Assembly (NCBI GenBank): GCA_036365455.1
Contig: JAWQUS010000010.1
Location: forward strand, 23,422,501-23,486,500
DNA length: 64,000 bases
From: Macrosoma leucophasiata
Lineage: Eukaryota; Arthropoda; Insecta; Lepidoptera; Hedylidae
Direction: 5' to 3'
The notes beneath the pieces were generated by a model. The model was not told where the DNA came from, did not search any database, and saw nothing but the letters and a program-made list of their open reading frames with translations. This document shows positions 53,601-57,631 of the stretch, piece after piece (position 1 is the first letter of the stretch; every line of letters begins with the position of its first letter). Position numbers and translations under genes: made by a program.

Positions 53601-54657
53601 CTCCAGCCTCGACTCGCTCACCGAGCACGTGAGTCTAGCGCCCCTGAGGCACACATAGAGCAACACGGGGAGTAGCCGTAGCGTTTATTACCGATGCAAA
53701 ACAGTCTGTCATTTTTTGCGGGGGGAAATTTCGTGCGACACACGCACACTACAAAAATCGTCTATTACTACGAAACTCACACCTTGACTTTAACAAAATA
53801 CAGAAACAATTTCACGCACACATTTAAACATCTAAGCGACAGGTATAGGCCTATTTGGGCTTATACTTTGACAGAGGGGAAAGCCTATATAAAGCTACTC
53901 CCCTCTGGTGTTGCTCTATGGAGGCCTACCGTGCGTCCCGACTGACACGCTCAAGCTGAGCATACAGACGACCACACACCACGCACGGTATTCGTCACTT
54001 GAAAAAATGGCTCCGCCGAGGCGAGACGTGCAGATTGCAGCTGCTAACATAACGTCCGTCCACACGAAGCGCACGGCTCGCACCACAGAGTACTATAATC
54101 TATATTATAAAAATAAGTCGGCTTTTCCTTCCTGACGCTATAACTCCAGAACGCACGTACCGATTTCCACGGTTTTGCATTCGTTGGAAATGTCTCGGGC
54201 TCCGTGAGGCTTATAGTAAAGAAAATTGAGGAAAATTTTCAAGAGAAGCTGACTTGGAGAAAAAACATAGGCTACTTAGTTATATATAGAACGACATCCA
54301 CGCGAGCAAAACCGCGAGCAACAGCTAGCACATACTAAAATAGACACCAATTTTCAATATCAAAGAAAGCGACGGCTCACTTACGCCGTCTGGCGACTCG
54401 TTTTGGAACTAATAAAACTAATAAATAATTTGATATCATTCCAGGCGATTCTCCAAGCGTTAAAAGCGGCGACCGTCGGCCGCACTTCCATCTGTATCGC
54501 CCACCGTCTCTCCACGGTCGCGGACGCCGACGAAATACTCGTCCTAGAAAACGGGTCCATCTCCGAGAGGGGGCGCCACAGTGACCTCATCACCAACCCC
54601 AAGTCCCTGTACTACAGGCTTTGGGAGAAACAGAATAAAGACGCAGTGCCTAAATGA
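23995..54657 (+). CDS. ABCB7: ABCB7/Atm1 mitochondrial ABC half-transporter (14 coding exons)
   Basis: Inner mitochondrial membrane transporter that exports a glutathione-linked sulfur species needed for cytosolic iron-sulfur proteins. Exons: 23995-24147, 24250-24355, 28190-28320, 29463-29670, 30103-30269, 32337-32466, 34804-34952, 36660-36834, 38643-38800, 42273-42436, 43510-43639, 43975-44103, 50332-50478, 54445-54657. All phases agree and give 719 residues (human about 750). A basic presequence is followed by the transmembrane domain (exons 4-9) and one nucleotide-binding domain: Walker A GGSGSGKST (509-517, across exons 10/11), Q-loop Q557, signature LSGGEKQ (613-619), Walker B LVVFDE (633-638), D-loop SSLD, H-loop H669. 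ATG 23995 has a strong context (GACCATGG). Oddities are the exon 13 array and the LINE beside its acceptor. Confidence 0.95.
24250..24355 (+). CDS. ABCB7: ABCB7 exon 2
   Basis: 106 nt from TTTCCAG to GTGAGT, phase 1. Encodes a matrix-side linker ([18 protein letters not shown]). Confidence 0.8.
24830..24945 (+). repeat. LINE 3' end fragment
   Basis: GAAGAAATCGCTGGCAGCGATAAGGCCGCC... followed by GTACAATAAAGAGTATT, a 3' end common on lepidopteran non-LTR elements. Confidence 0.6.
26115..26259. mobile_element. MITE with AGGGTTCGAAGT ends
   Basis: 145 bp with inverted ends AGGGTTCGAAGT and a central palindrome (TGCTGATT ... AATCAGCA). No coding capacity. Confidence 0.6.
26455..26746. mobile_element. 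hAT-type MITE (CATAGAGCAACAC ends), copy 1
   Basis: Inverted ends CATAGAGCAACACC / GTGTGGCTCTATG, flanked by GTAGCAAT and GTAGCAAA. An 8-bp target duplication indicates the hAT superfamily. Related copies are at 53654 and 59614. Confidence 0.82.
27157..27690 (-). repeat. tRNA-derived SINE C, interrupted by a MITE
   Basis: On the minus strand it opens with a tRNA-like head (CTGCCTCGGTAGCCTAGTGG, box B GGTTCGATTCC). The same unit is intact at 55508-55816. The head is split by the MITE at 27435-27667. Confidence 0.75.
27435..27667. mobile_element. MITE with GTCGCGCCA-GTAAAAAGAACGCTGG ends
   Basis: About 233 bp with roughly 26-bp inverted ends differing at one or two positions, and TATA on both sides (27431-27434, 27668-27671). 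It sits inside SINE C; the empty site is seen in the copy at 55508. Confidence 0.8.
27697..27975 (-). repeat. SINE-like repeat A, diverged
   Basis: Recognisable from ATGTTATGAAAATGGCAAATA at one end and CTACTGCCAGT at the other; strongly mutated inside. Confidence 0.55.
28190..28320 (+). CDS. ABCB7: ABCB7 exon 3
   Basis: 131 nt after CCCTAG. Encodes the segment ending [12 protein letters not shown], matching the family's YVWPK before the first membrane helix. Donor GTAAGA. Confidence 0.88.
28342..28820 (-). mobile_element. RTE LINE 3' fragment
   Basis: On the minus strand it ends TTTGGCTGAAATGATGATG and encodes a degraded end of the RTE reverse transcriptase ([31 protein letters not shown]). 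It starts 21 bp after the exon 3 donor. A 7-bp microsatellite (ATCGTCG repeated) lies at about 28460-28485. Confidence 0.75.
28905..28965 (-). repeat. RTE 3' end relic
   Basis: TTTCAGCTAAACGACGTCCG...AAAAGCCTCCTCAAG is a second, short copy of the RTE terminal sequence. Confidence 0.5.
29005..29335. repeat. dispersed GC-rich repeat (SINE-like)
   Basis: Contains GAGAGCACGTTAAGCCGTCGG, a block shared with SINE D, and a 3' part (CGGTCTGGAGGACATTATTGGG). Its A/B boxes were not clear, so the class is uncertain. Confidence 0.5.
29463..29670 (+). CDS. ABCB7: ABCB7 exon 4
   Basis: 208 nt. Encodes membrane helix 1, including [18 protein letters not shown], a family signature. Donor GTAAGT. Confidence 0.93.
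30103..30269 (+). CDS. ABCB7: ABCB7 exon 5
   Basis: 167 nt. Encodes [18 protein letters not shown] and [18 protein letters not shown], strongly conserved in Atm1 proteins. Confidence 0.93.
30437..30800 (+). repeat. SINE D (RTE-tailed), copy 1
   Basis: Begins GCGCATGGCCCGGCGGCTGG (box A-like) and ends CCCAGCAGTGGGACGTATAATGG plus an ATT-rich tail. The CAGCAGTGGGACGTAT piece resembles the RTE LINE 3' end, so it may borrow RTE machinery. Confidence 0.7.
31322..31607. repeat. large perfect-type inverted repeat (fold-back)
   Basis: About 95-bp arms (31322-31420 and 31505-31607) are nearly exact reverse complements around a loop of about 84 bp. The arms include ACTAGTTTTCGGATTTATCTC and CCTTGGTGGTCCTCATTGAT. 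It lies in ABCB7 intron 5. Confidence 0.85.
31836..32160 (-). repeat. SINE D, copy 2
   Basis: Reverse-oriented copy of the family at 30437; box A region GCCGCTGGGCCATGCGCGC at the right end. Together with copy 1 it forms a long inverted pair in intron 5. Confidence 0.7.
32337..32466 (+). CDS. ABCB7: ABCB7 exon 6
   Basis: 130 nt after TTCTTGCAG. Encodes [20 protein letters not shown], membrane helices 3-4. Confidence 0.92.
32550..32647. mobile_element. MITE half (CAGTGCTCAA family)
   Basis: Matches the right half of the MITEs at 56409 and 62613 (GTGCGAAAGAGATAACGCT ... ATTTATTGTTGAGCACTGT). Confidence 0.6.
32806..33090 (+). repeat. SINE-like repeat A
   Basis: Near full-length, sense on the plus strand, from ACTGATGGTAGAGCTCC to ATAAAAAAAA. 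Confidence 0.78.
33198..33330. mobile_element. short MITE
   Basis: 133 bp with imperfect inverted ends GTGAGATTCACACACCGCA / CGGTCTGTGAATCCCAC, and inner inverted pieces ACTGTCA. Confidence 0.6.
33633..33920 (+). repeat. SINE-like repeat A
   Basis: Near full-length plus-strand copy with an A-tail, 540 bp from the previous copy in the same orientation. Confidence 0.78.
34190..34300 (+). repeat. dispersed repeat (pair with 43830-43935)
   Basis: About 105 bp (CAGTAATGTGGGCTTTGGAA ... GTCTTATATTGCC) recurs in intron 11. Family unknown. Confidence 0.6.
34438..34627. mobile_element. Helitron-like fragment
   Basis: ACTAGCTGTGCCCGTGACTTC at one end and GTCCAGCCGTTCCCGAAATTAG at the other are typical of abundant lepidopteran Helitron-like repeats (reverse orientation). 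Confidence 0.5.
34804..34952 (+). CDS. ABCB7: ABCB7 exon 7
   Basis: 149 nt. Encodes [20 protein letters not shown] and [18 protein letters not shown], with the glutathione-contact region of the family. Confidence 0.94.
35223..35775. mobile_element. Helitron-like fragments (two)
   Basis: ACTAGTTTTTGCCCGCTACTTTG starts one piece. A second ends GCCGAGTCAGCTAGTACT and contains TGGCTGGACCGATTTGGCTA. Both are of the CTAGT-ended type. Confidence 0.45.
35776..36240. repeat. GC-rich unassigned repeat
   Basis: GC-richer than its surroundings, with C- and A-homopolymer runs (12 C near 36190). The open minus-strand frame has no recognisable domain. Possibly a LINE fragment. Confidence 0.3.
36301..36638. 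mobile_element. MITE-like element rich in CGGATA/TTCGG repeats
   Basis: Ends AGGGATGTTA / TAACATCCCT are inverted. The interior is built of repeated GGATACGGATA and TTTCGGTTACGG motifs. The right end is 21 bp from exon 8. Confidence 0.55.
36660..36834 (+). CDS. ABCB7: ABCB7 exon 8
   Basis: 175 nt after TCTTTGCAG. Encodes [13 protein letters not shown] and [22 protein letters not shown] ends about 20 bp upstream of the exon. Confidence 0.94.
37031..38325 (-). mobile_element. mariner-type transposon, nearly intact
   Basis: Terminal repeats TTAGGTTGGGGAAAAAGT and complement with TA-rich flanks, about 1.3 kb, in ABCB7 intron 8 antisense to the gene. The encoded transposase has only two visible lesions. 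Confidence 0.9.
37111..38137 (-). pseudogene. mariner transposase pseudogene (one stop, one frameshift)
   Basis: Starts at 38137 (MSESNE) and meets a TAA at codon 7. It then runs open from 38116 with the helix-turn-helix [15 protein letters not shown], the DAPRSGRP linker, and all three catalytic aspartates in [17 protein letters not shown] and SPDLAPSDF (DD34D). A frameshift near 37295 moves the last 60 or so residues to another frame (LFRSLQNSL...QNGTYIL). The family length is about 340. Dead as it stands, but young compared with the element at 2880. Confidence 0.88.
38367..38440 (-). repeat. SINE D fragment
   Basis: Only the 3' end remains (ATAATAATGGCAACCCATTA ... CACGAGTCTCTCC), next to a G/T homopolymer run. 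Confidence 0.6.
38643..38800 (+). CDS. ABCB7: ABCB7 exon 9
   Basis: 158 nt. Encodes [20 protein letters not shown] and the last membrane helix, ending RPRVQ before a GTAGGT donor. Confidence 0.94.
39380..41616 (+). mobile_element. RTE-clade LINE, internally deleted, with 10-bp target duplication
   Basis: ACTGTACACT lies on both sides (39370-39379 and 41617-41626). The 3' end is TTTTGGCTGAAATGATGATG..., the RTE hallmark. Length is 2.24 kb. The reverse-transcriptase core is missing. Confidence 0.85.
39399..41385 (+). pseudogene. RTE ORF: endonuclease kept, reverse transcriptase truncated
   Basis: The endonuclease (exonuclease/endonuclease/phosphatase fold) begins [20 protein letters not shown], with [24 protein letters not shown] and [10 protein letters not shown] frameshift near 40310 (with a local CTTTCTTCAAGAAGCGGGC duplication) moves to a frame holding the GSDHRMV catalytic motif. 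A second shift occurs near 41170. The RT start ([18 protein letters not shown]) then joins abruptly at about 41385 to the element's 3' end, so fingers, palm and YADD are gone. It cannot retrotranspose alone. Confidence 0.85.
41682..41757 (-). tRNA. tRNA-like sequence (probable pseudogene)
   Basis: The minus strand folds as a cloverleaf: acceptor ACTTCAG/CTGAAGT, D-stem GCTC/GAGC, T-stem GCGAG/CTCGC with TTCGAGT loop. The anticodon loop is irregular (nine bases ACTAGATTC or a mismatched stem), so no anticodon is assigned. It is the inverted partner of the copy 300 bp on. Confidence 0.45.
41921..42132. mobile_element. palindrome-flanked tRNA-like element
   Basis: Arms of about 50 bp (TTGTTTTATATTATTTCGCA... 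and its complement at 42083-42132) enclose a tRNA-like sequence. Possible imperfect 8-bp duplication (CCCTTAAT / CCCTTATT). A lone arm recurs at 44120-44172. Confidence 0.6.
41982..42057 (+). tRNA. tRNA-like sequence (probable pseudogene)
   Basis: Same 76-nt sequence as 41682-41757 on the other strand, with intact A and B boxes (TAGCTCAATTGG; GAGTTCGAGTCTC) and the same irregular anticodon loop. Confidence 0.45.
42131..42254 (+). mobile_element. Helitron-like 3' end
   Basis: Ends GATACGAAATTCGTCGGGAC followed by AGCTAGTA, in intron 9 just before exon 10. Confidence 0.4.
42273..42436 (+). CDS. ABCB7: ABCB7 exon 10
   Basis: 164 nt. Start of the nucleotide-binding domain ([10 protein letters not shown]). 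Ends inside Walker A (GGSGSG), phase 2, donor GTGAGT. Confidence 0.93.
42460..43213 (+). repeat. SINE-like repeat A split by a LINE fragment
   Basis: Pieces 42460-42505 and 43013-43213 are consecutive parts of the family, in plus sense, in intron 10. Confidence 0.7.
42506..43012 (-). mobile_element. non-LTR retrotransposon fragment (RT C-terminal region)
   Basis: The minus-strand frame encodes [20 protein letters not shown], then [10 protein letters not shown] and [12 protein letters not shown]. This is the post-RT region of RTE-like elements. 5'-truncated and inserted in repeat A. Confidence 0.75.
43510..43639 (+). CDS. ABCB7: ABCB7 exon 11
   Basis: 130 nt. Completes Walker A (KST) and runs to the Q-loop (AIAIVPQ). 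Donor GTATGT. Confidence 0.93.
43830..43935 (+). repeat. dispersed repeat (pair with 34190)
   Basis: CAGTAATGTGGGCTTTGGAA ... AGTCTTATCTTGCC, about 90% alike by eye; it ends 40 bp before exon 12. Confidence 0.6.
43975..44103 (+). CDS. ABCB7: ABCB7 exon 12
   Basis: 129 nt, phase 0 at both ends. Encodes [19 protein letters not shown] and ends TWPK before GTATAT. Confidence 0.92.
44255..44470 (-). pseudogene. reverse transcriptase fragment of a LINE
   Basis: The minus strand encodes [20 protein letters not shown] followed by INELC and a damaged active site (FDDD where FADD is expected). About 70 residues remain. Confidence 0.7.
44610..44665. repeat. (TA)n microsatellite
   Basis: About 26 TA units. 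A further 40-bp unit (CATGCACGCGAGATAATAAA...) is repeated twice at 44776-44855. Confidence 0.9.
45002..45374 (+). repeat. SINE D, copy 3
   Basis: Full-length, from GCGCATGGCTCAGCGGCTGG to GGGTTGCCATTATTATT. Confidence 0.72.
45628..46386 (+). CDS. LINE ORF1 (RNA-binding protein)
   Basis: 252 residues. An N-terminal coiled-coil (about 10-80: [20 protein letters not shown]) is followed by [12 protein letters not shown], an RRM-like block with VCHRLG, and a basic C-terminus. The layout matches ORF1 proteins of L1/CR1-type elements and baculovirus FP-like domains, which coat element RNA. No CCHC knuckle. Intact. Confidence 0.75.
   Translation: MASIANVAEFQRTAMAALNQRMAEFEAHLKASSPGTDLSSLTKDFTSFKDHVWSVLNSLQQQIAEVSKQLDSIETHHRRKFLLLGGVPEISSEDTTQTVLTILHSNLGLTNLDKSSIAVCHRLGINSEGRTRPILFKFTNVEMKATVWGKKTKLKGTKLVLSEFLTHQRQVSFALARRLFGISNVWTMNGNINIKLPNGKRHRLVGYDDLIALAASHGKSPAHLLEAPDKMSSVNKASQAEVPTRSRRDKKK
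46993..49938 (+). CDS. LINE ORF2 (endonuclease and reverse transcriptase)
   Basis: 981 residues, open throughout. Endonuclease motifs: [57 protein letters not shown] motifs: [53 protein letters not shown], and the catalytic YADD near 692-695. The C-terminal thumb ends with [18 protein letters not shown] and FKRKLRNFF, as in the CR1/Jockey group. No RNase H seen. It nicks target DNA and copies its RNA in place. Confidence 0.88.
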   Translation: MSDDDDDSFYSALDSSSMSCSSLDSSFTLSHQLNAEFSRNSNCLNICHINAQSIPQHHSELLNIFCDSMVHVILVSESWLKPELPSTTFSLPDFVLIRNDRIGKRAGGVAIYLRSNIPFQILTSSPSLYSAAPEYLCIELKVKGVKAVLGVVYCPPLIDYFSSLESLFMSLSSEYNHIVLMGDFNTDMLKSTTRSRMLSSILESSNLAMQNLYPTHHNIGSDDSWLDLILSASPDKIINSGQLAVPGLSRHDLLFISYKIKAPKIKPPLVWMRNFSKIDFEKLKQDALMLDWCQVEAAETVDEKVLFLNNSILKLFDSHAPLHAVRVKHPPAPWITRGVRMAMSRRDKAFRTYRRDRCVEKWDLYKRARNRCNQMVRAAKRRYIHDNVKNCSSADVWKFLKSIGFSKSPLNMASLNFSINDLNHHFAKVLPFDHNIKLDTLNYLTSMPNFTDSIFSFSFVTNDEVLKIFMSLKSKAVGCDGVGRTMLLPLIDIILPVLTHIINYSLESGTFPVIWRKAFVIPLPKKPNPSSFNHFRPISILPFLSKILEVVVHSQFSKYVHKNNLLSPFQSGFRSSHSTATALLKVVEDVRSGMENSGLTVLVLIDFSNAFNTVDYDLLLKIFSKIGTSPLVQNWFSSYLRGRLQAVRIDRDFSDWCELSSGVPQGGILSPLFFSLFINTVTNILKCSYHLYADDLQMYVQADFDNIDSAIALLNDDLSTLSTWSQNFGISVNISKCQACILGSPYFINKLDYNNLSPLLYNNNPIPVTRDVKDLGLYVDATLNWNSQITNVCKVTTATLRSLYRFKNFLPSKTKLLLVQSLIFPIIDYADVCYSDISQELLNKLDRILNNCIRFIFGLRKFDHISSYRSKLKWLSIRHRRWIRTLCLLFSILYDPQSPAYLKCKFKPLGGSHSLNLRSSANLILEIPSHRTGFISNSFAVTAIKLWNMLPIDIKKAPSKFAFKRKLRNFFLNSSDLPYCL
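50288..50315 (+). repeat. (AAAT)n LINE tail beside the exon 13 acceptor
   Basis: Six or so AAAT units end 16-17 nt before the exon 13 start. They occupy where a polypyrimidine tract is expected. Confidence 0.85.
50332..50478 (+). CDS. ABCB7: ABCB7 exon 13 (signature motif and Walker B)
   Basis: 147 nt, phase 0, running from the AG at 50330-50331 to the GTGAGT at 50479. Encodes [20 protein letters not shown], then [20 protein letters not shown]. The acceptor has almost no polypyrimidine tract because the LINE tail lies just upstream. From 50381 the exon is part of the 126-bp array; only the first donor gives a normal protein. Confidence 0.88.
50381..53655 (+). repeat. ABCB7: 26-copy 126-bp tandem array of ABCB7 exon 13 plus 5' splice donor
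   Basis: Unit 1 (50381-50506) starts within exon 13 at AGAAGC and runs 98 nt to the exon end, then 28 nt of intron (GTGAGTCTAGCGCCCCTGAG...). Units 2-26 begin every 126 bp (50507, ... 53531). They differ from unit 1 by one base (AGAAGCA to AGAAGCG, Q to R). Forward-frame translations repeat exactly, so units appear identical. Each codes 42 residues: [18 protein letters not shown] then [20 protein letters not shown]. Three frames stay open for about 1,100 codons only because the period is divisible by 3 and GC-rich; these are not genes. Unit 26 is cut by a MITE. Either a recent expansion or an assembly product. Confidence 0.95.
53654..53920. mobile_element. hAT-type MITE, copy 2, at the array end
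   Basis: CATAGAGCAACAC ... GTGTTGCTCTATG with flanks GAGGCACA / GAGGCCTA (6 of 8 match). Its TAG at 53656 ends the open frame of the array. Confidence 0.8.
54090..54330 (+). mobile_element. Helitron-like fragment
   Basis: Ends CGCGAGCAACAGCTAGCA and contains ACCGATTTCCACGGTTTTGC, typical of lepidopteran Helitron-like repeats. It is in intron 13. Confidence 0.5.
54445..54657 (+). CDS. ABCB7: ABCB7 exon 14 (terminal)
   Basis: 213 nt including [17 protein letters not shown]...[15 protein letters not shown] gives the H-loop histidine. It joins exon 13 in phase 0 (TEH then AIL). The human C-terminal cysteine tail is absent. AATAAA-type signals lie at 54868 and 54896. Confidence 0.94.
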   Translation, partial: AILQALKAATVGRTSICIAHRLSTVADADEILVLENGSISERGRHSDLITNPKSLYYRLWEKQNKDAVPK

Positions 54658-55188
54658 TGGTTGTAGCTCAATTTTTGTATGGAACTTTGTTTGGTTCGTA
54701 GATGTAGAGAGGATTGCCAAGTGTAATTTTTGAGAGATGAAGCAATAGTTTGTTTGATAACATGAATTTTTTTTTTAATGATTTAGTCCGAAAGTTGCAT
54801 AGAAATGAAAAGTATAAACATGAAAAATATTAAAATCGGTGCATTATTGTAGAAGAGTTATAATAATAAAAAGTGTAAAAATCGATTAAGTTTTAAAATA
54901 ATAAAAGGTATTTATTTGTACAATTCCCGTTAACGTTTATTATGCAAACTATATACAAAAACGCAATATTAGCGAAGGTATTTTAAGATTTCTTGAATTC
55001 TTCATTAAACTCGTAGGTGTACAAGCATATGACGTCACAAGCCTGTACAATTTTGTATGACCAGTTTGAGTCTCAAAAACTATTAGTTATAGACTAGTGG
55101 TTCCAATGACGATATTTACTAACATTTATTATACTTTTTGAAATCACAATAAAAAAAATATTAGTCAAATACCCTATTGCATGGTTAG
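54658..55188 (+). other. ABCB7 3' UTR and flank
   Basis: AT-rich; AATAAA at 54868 and 54896 are likely polyadenylation signals. No other feature. Confidence 0.45.
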
Positions 55189-55467
55189 TTTTTTTTATGT
55201 CATGAAGTGGCAAACAAGGATACAGTTCACATTAATGGTAAGTAATACATTAGTAAACATTTAAATAAAACCAGAGATTTCAATGTAGATGTTCTGCCAC
55301 TCCTGAGGCCTAAGGTGTTATGCCTATGTGCCTGAATTAAAAGTGCCGTACATTACCACCTGACTGGAACAAGTTAGTGCTGGGCGCTACCATTTGGCGG
55401 CAGATAGAGTAGGTAATGCGGTGATGCCTACGCCCTCGAGTCTCTACACTCGAACTCTTCTACCAGT
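55189..55467 (-). repeat. SINE-like repeat A, diverged
   Basis: Recognisable at both ends (ATGTCATGAAGTGGCAAAC; TTCTACCAGT) with several internal changes. Confidence 0.65.
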
Positions 55468-55507
55468 ATTTTAGTTATGTAAAATAACATTTTTACATTT
55501 TATAAAA

Positions 55508-55816
55508 CGTAACTTCACGCCTTTAATCCCCGAAGGGGTAGGCAGAGGTAAATGCATGCATTCAAACATACATGCAAACACCCACGATTCGCCGGTTACG
55601 TTTTGGCCCATGTAACAGGTGGCGAGCCTGTTGACATCACCGGGCACATTATCAAACTTCGAGGTACTGGGAAATTTCCAGAAAATGGAAAAATCCCAAT
55701 TGAACCAGAGACAAAGGACTTTACACCATTATCTCTGATAACCCCCTACCCGGGAATCGAACCCAGGACCTCAGCGTAGTAGTAGTGGCCTGCTACCACT
55801 AGGCTACCGAGGCAGT
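55508..55816 (-). repeat. tRNA-derived SINE C, uninterrupted
   Basis: The minus-strand head CTGCCTCGGTAGCCTAGTGG, box B GGTTCGATTCC. Tail side is ATTAAAGGCGTGAAGTTACG. It shows the empty site of the MITE at 27435. Confidence 0.78.
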
Positions 55817-56060
55817 TGGCATTTTTACATTTTATGTATGATCTTAAATTATTATGTCCTCCTATGATTCCCCAGTCACCTAGTATATTCGTAGCCTGTG
55901 TCGCACCAAGATATTTGTTAAAGTTAAAGTTATTGTAACATTTCACATCCTTCTCTAACTTAAAGAAATCTGTTAAAGTTAGAGAAGGATTGTTTTTTTT
56001 TATATTTATAACAGATGCTAGTGAAAGATATTTTTTTAAAGAAAATGGAAAGAAAAAATT

Positions 56061-56128
56061 GACTTCAGGCGAGACTCGAACTCGCGGCCACTGGGAATCT
56101 AGTCCAGCCGCTCTTCCAACTGAGCTCT
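56061..56128 (-). pseudogene. tRNA-like pseudogene
   Basis: Third copy of the tRNA-like sequence of 41682, with the acceptor stem and D-arm damaged. The same AAAGAAAATGGAAAGAAAAA flank precedes it. Confidence 0.55.
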
Positions 56129-56408
56129 TCTACTGTCAAATCTTTCTTTAGAGATGGATGTGATTATGTTACAATAATTTTAGCAAATATCTTGCTGCAA
56201 CCCAGGCTTAATATCTCCGACTTGTATATTGCTCAGTCCATTCTCTACATCTATGTATTCAATGGTATAAATCTGAATGTTTGTATGTTAGTTAAATACG
56301 AATTAAATGGACCTGATATGATAATCAGGGTGAAGTTATTTGTAATGGTGTTGTTAATATTGTCACCAGTGAAATATATTTTTCCTAAGCTACCAAATAC
56401 TAAAAATA

Positions 56409-56657
56409 TAGTACTCAGCAATTAATATTGCACATCGAGCCTGCGAAAAAGACGATCAGCTCGTTTCGACTTTGTAGAGCGTTATCTCTGTTGCGCACTG
56501 CCTACGTCAGCACAAACAGTCCGGTACTGGTCAAAACTTGATCAAAATGGTCGACATCAAATAGGTACGGTGCGAAAGAGATAACGCTCTACAGATCCGA
56601 AATAAGCCGAAGTCTCCTTCCTAGGGTCGATGTGCATTATTTATTGTTGAGCACTGT
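56409..56657. mobile_element. MITE (CAGTGCTCAA family)
   Basis: About 249 bp. Ends TAGTACTCAGCAATTAATAT / TTATTGTTGAGCACTGTA are inverted; related copies at 62613 and 32550. Confidence 0.72.
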
Positions 56658-56861
56658 ACTTACTTTTTTAGAAAGTGTAAATCTAATGTGTTAATTATAT
56701 TTTAGATGAACAATTTGTCACAATATTGTATAAATTTTGTGAGGGCTGTGTCTGGACTGGAACTATTGACTTTGTGATTGTTTGATGTCCCTTTACCCTA
56801 CTACGTTTTAAATCATCAAAATTGAGTGCAGTTTGTTCTCGAAAAAAATATTTGGTGATAA

Positions 56862-57095
56862 GCCTTTGGTCTTTCAGCAAGCAATAGATATTTCACGAGT
56901 CTTAAGTAACTACATTGTGTAAACGCCCAAATGTGTTTATAAACAGCCTTTGGTCTTTAAACAACCAAAATATATGTCACGAGTCTAAATAACTACATTG
57001 TGTAAATGCCCAAATGTTTTTATAAACAGCCTTTGGTCTTAAAGCAAGCAAAACATATATCTCGCAAAACGTAAACGCCCAAAATTTTTTATAAC
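56862..57095 (+). repeat. three-unit tandem repeat of about 84 bp
   Basis: GCCTTTGGTCTTT starts each unit (about 56862, 56947, 57029), followed by CACGAGTCT, ACTACATTGTGTAAA and CGCCCAAA. Units diverge by point changes and deletions. Confidence 0.75.
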
Positions 57096-57255
57096 ACCTG
57101 TTATTTTTCTACGATTTGAATTAGTTTCATATATTGATTTAATATTACTATTGGCAAGCTAGGCAAAAGATTCTTAGTAGCGCAGTTGTTGGATTTTTGG
57201 ATAAAGATATCAAAATATCGGGACCTATCCCGCAAGGGATATTTGCGTGAAAATA

Positions 57256-57631
57256 TACAGGGTAAATTGAAATTAGCGCATCACCTCTTGCAGGCTGCCT
57301 CTCAACATCAATCTTAATAACATTGATTTATTATACGACTTTTTACAAATCTTGATAGATAACCCAAAAAATGTTTTCAATACATCGCGTAGGCGATGTA
57401 GGCAAAATAGGCAAAATATTGCCCCGCTGCACGCGGCGATATTTTGCCTACGCGAGGTGCGTGGCATGCCTATGCTCAGAGTAACTAAATGCCAGTTCAG
57501 AGGCAAAAAATAAATGTTGAAAATTTTAAATACTACATATTCATTTTAGAAAGTCGGTGTGGAAAATTATTGGGATTGGTGTAGAGAGGCTGCCTGCATG
57601 AGATGATGCGCTAATTTCAATCAACCTTGTA
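57256..57631. mobile_element. MITE with TACAGGGT/ACCTTGTA ends
   Basis: About 375 bp. Inverted ends include TTGAAATTAGCGCATCA and GCAGGCTGCCTCTC, flanked by TA. It carries an inner palindromic CGATATTTTGCCTA region. Confidence 0.75.

Noticed and set aside
50381..53655. CRISPR array
   Set aside because: Direct tandem repeat without spacers, in a eukaryotic exon.
50262..53666. 1,134-residue minus-strand repeat protein ([17 protein letters not shown] units)
   Set aside because: Antisense shadow of the same array; no independent start context or homology.
50316..53675. 1,119-residue alanine/arginine-rich ORF overlapping the array
   Set aside because: Shadow frame of the ABCB7 126-bp repeat; open only because the unit length is divisible by 3.
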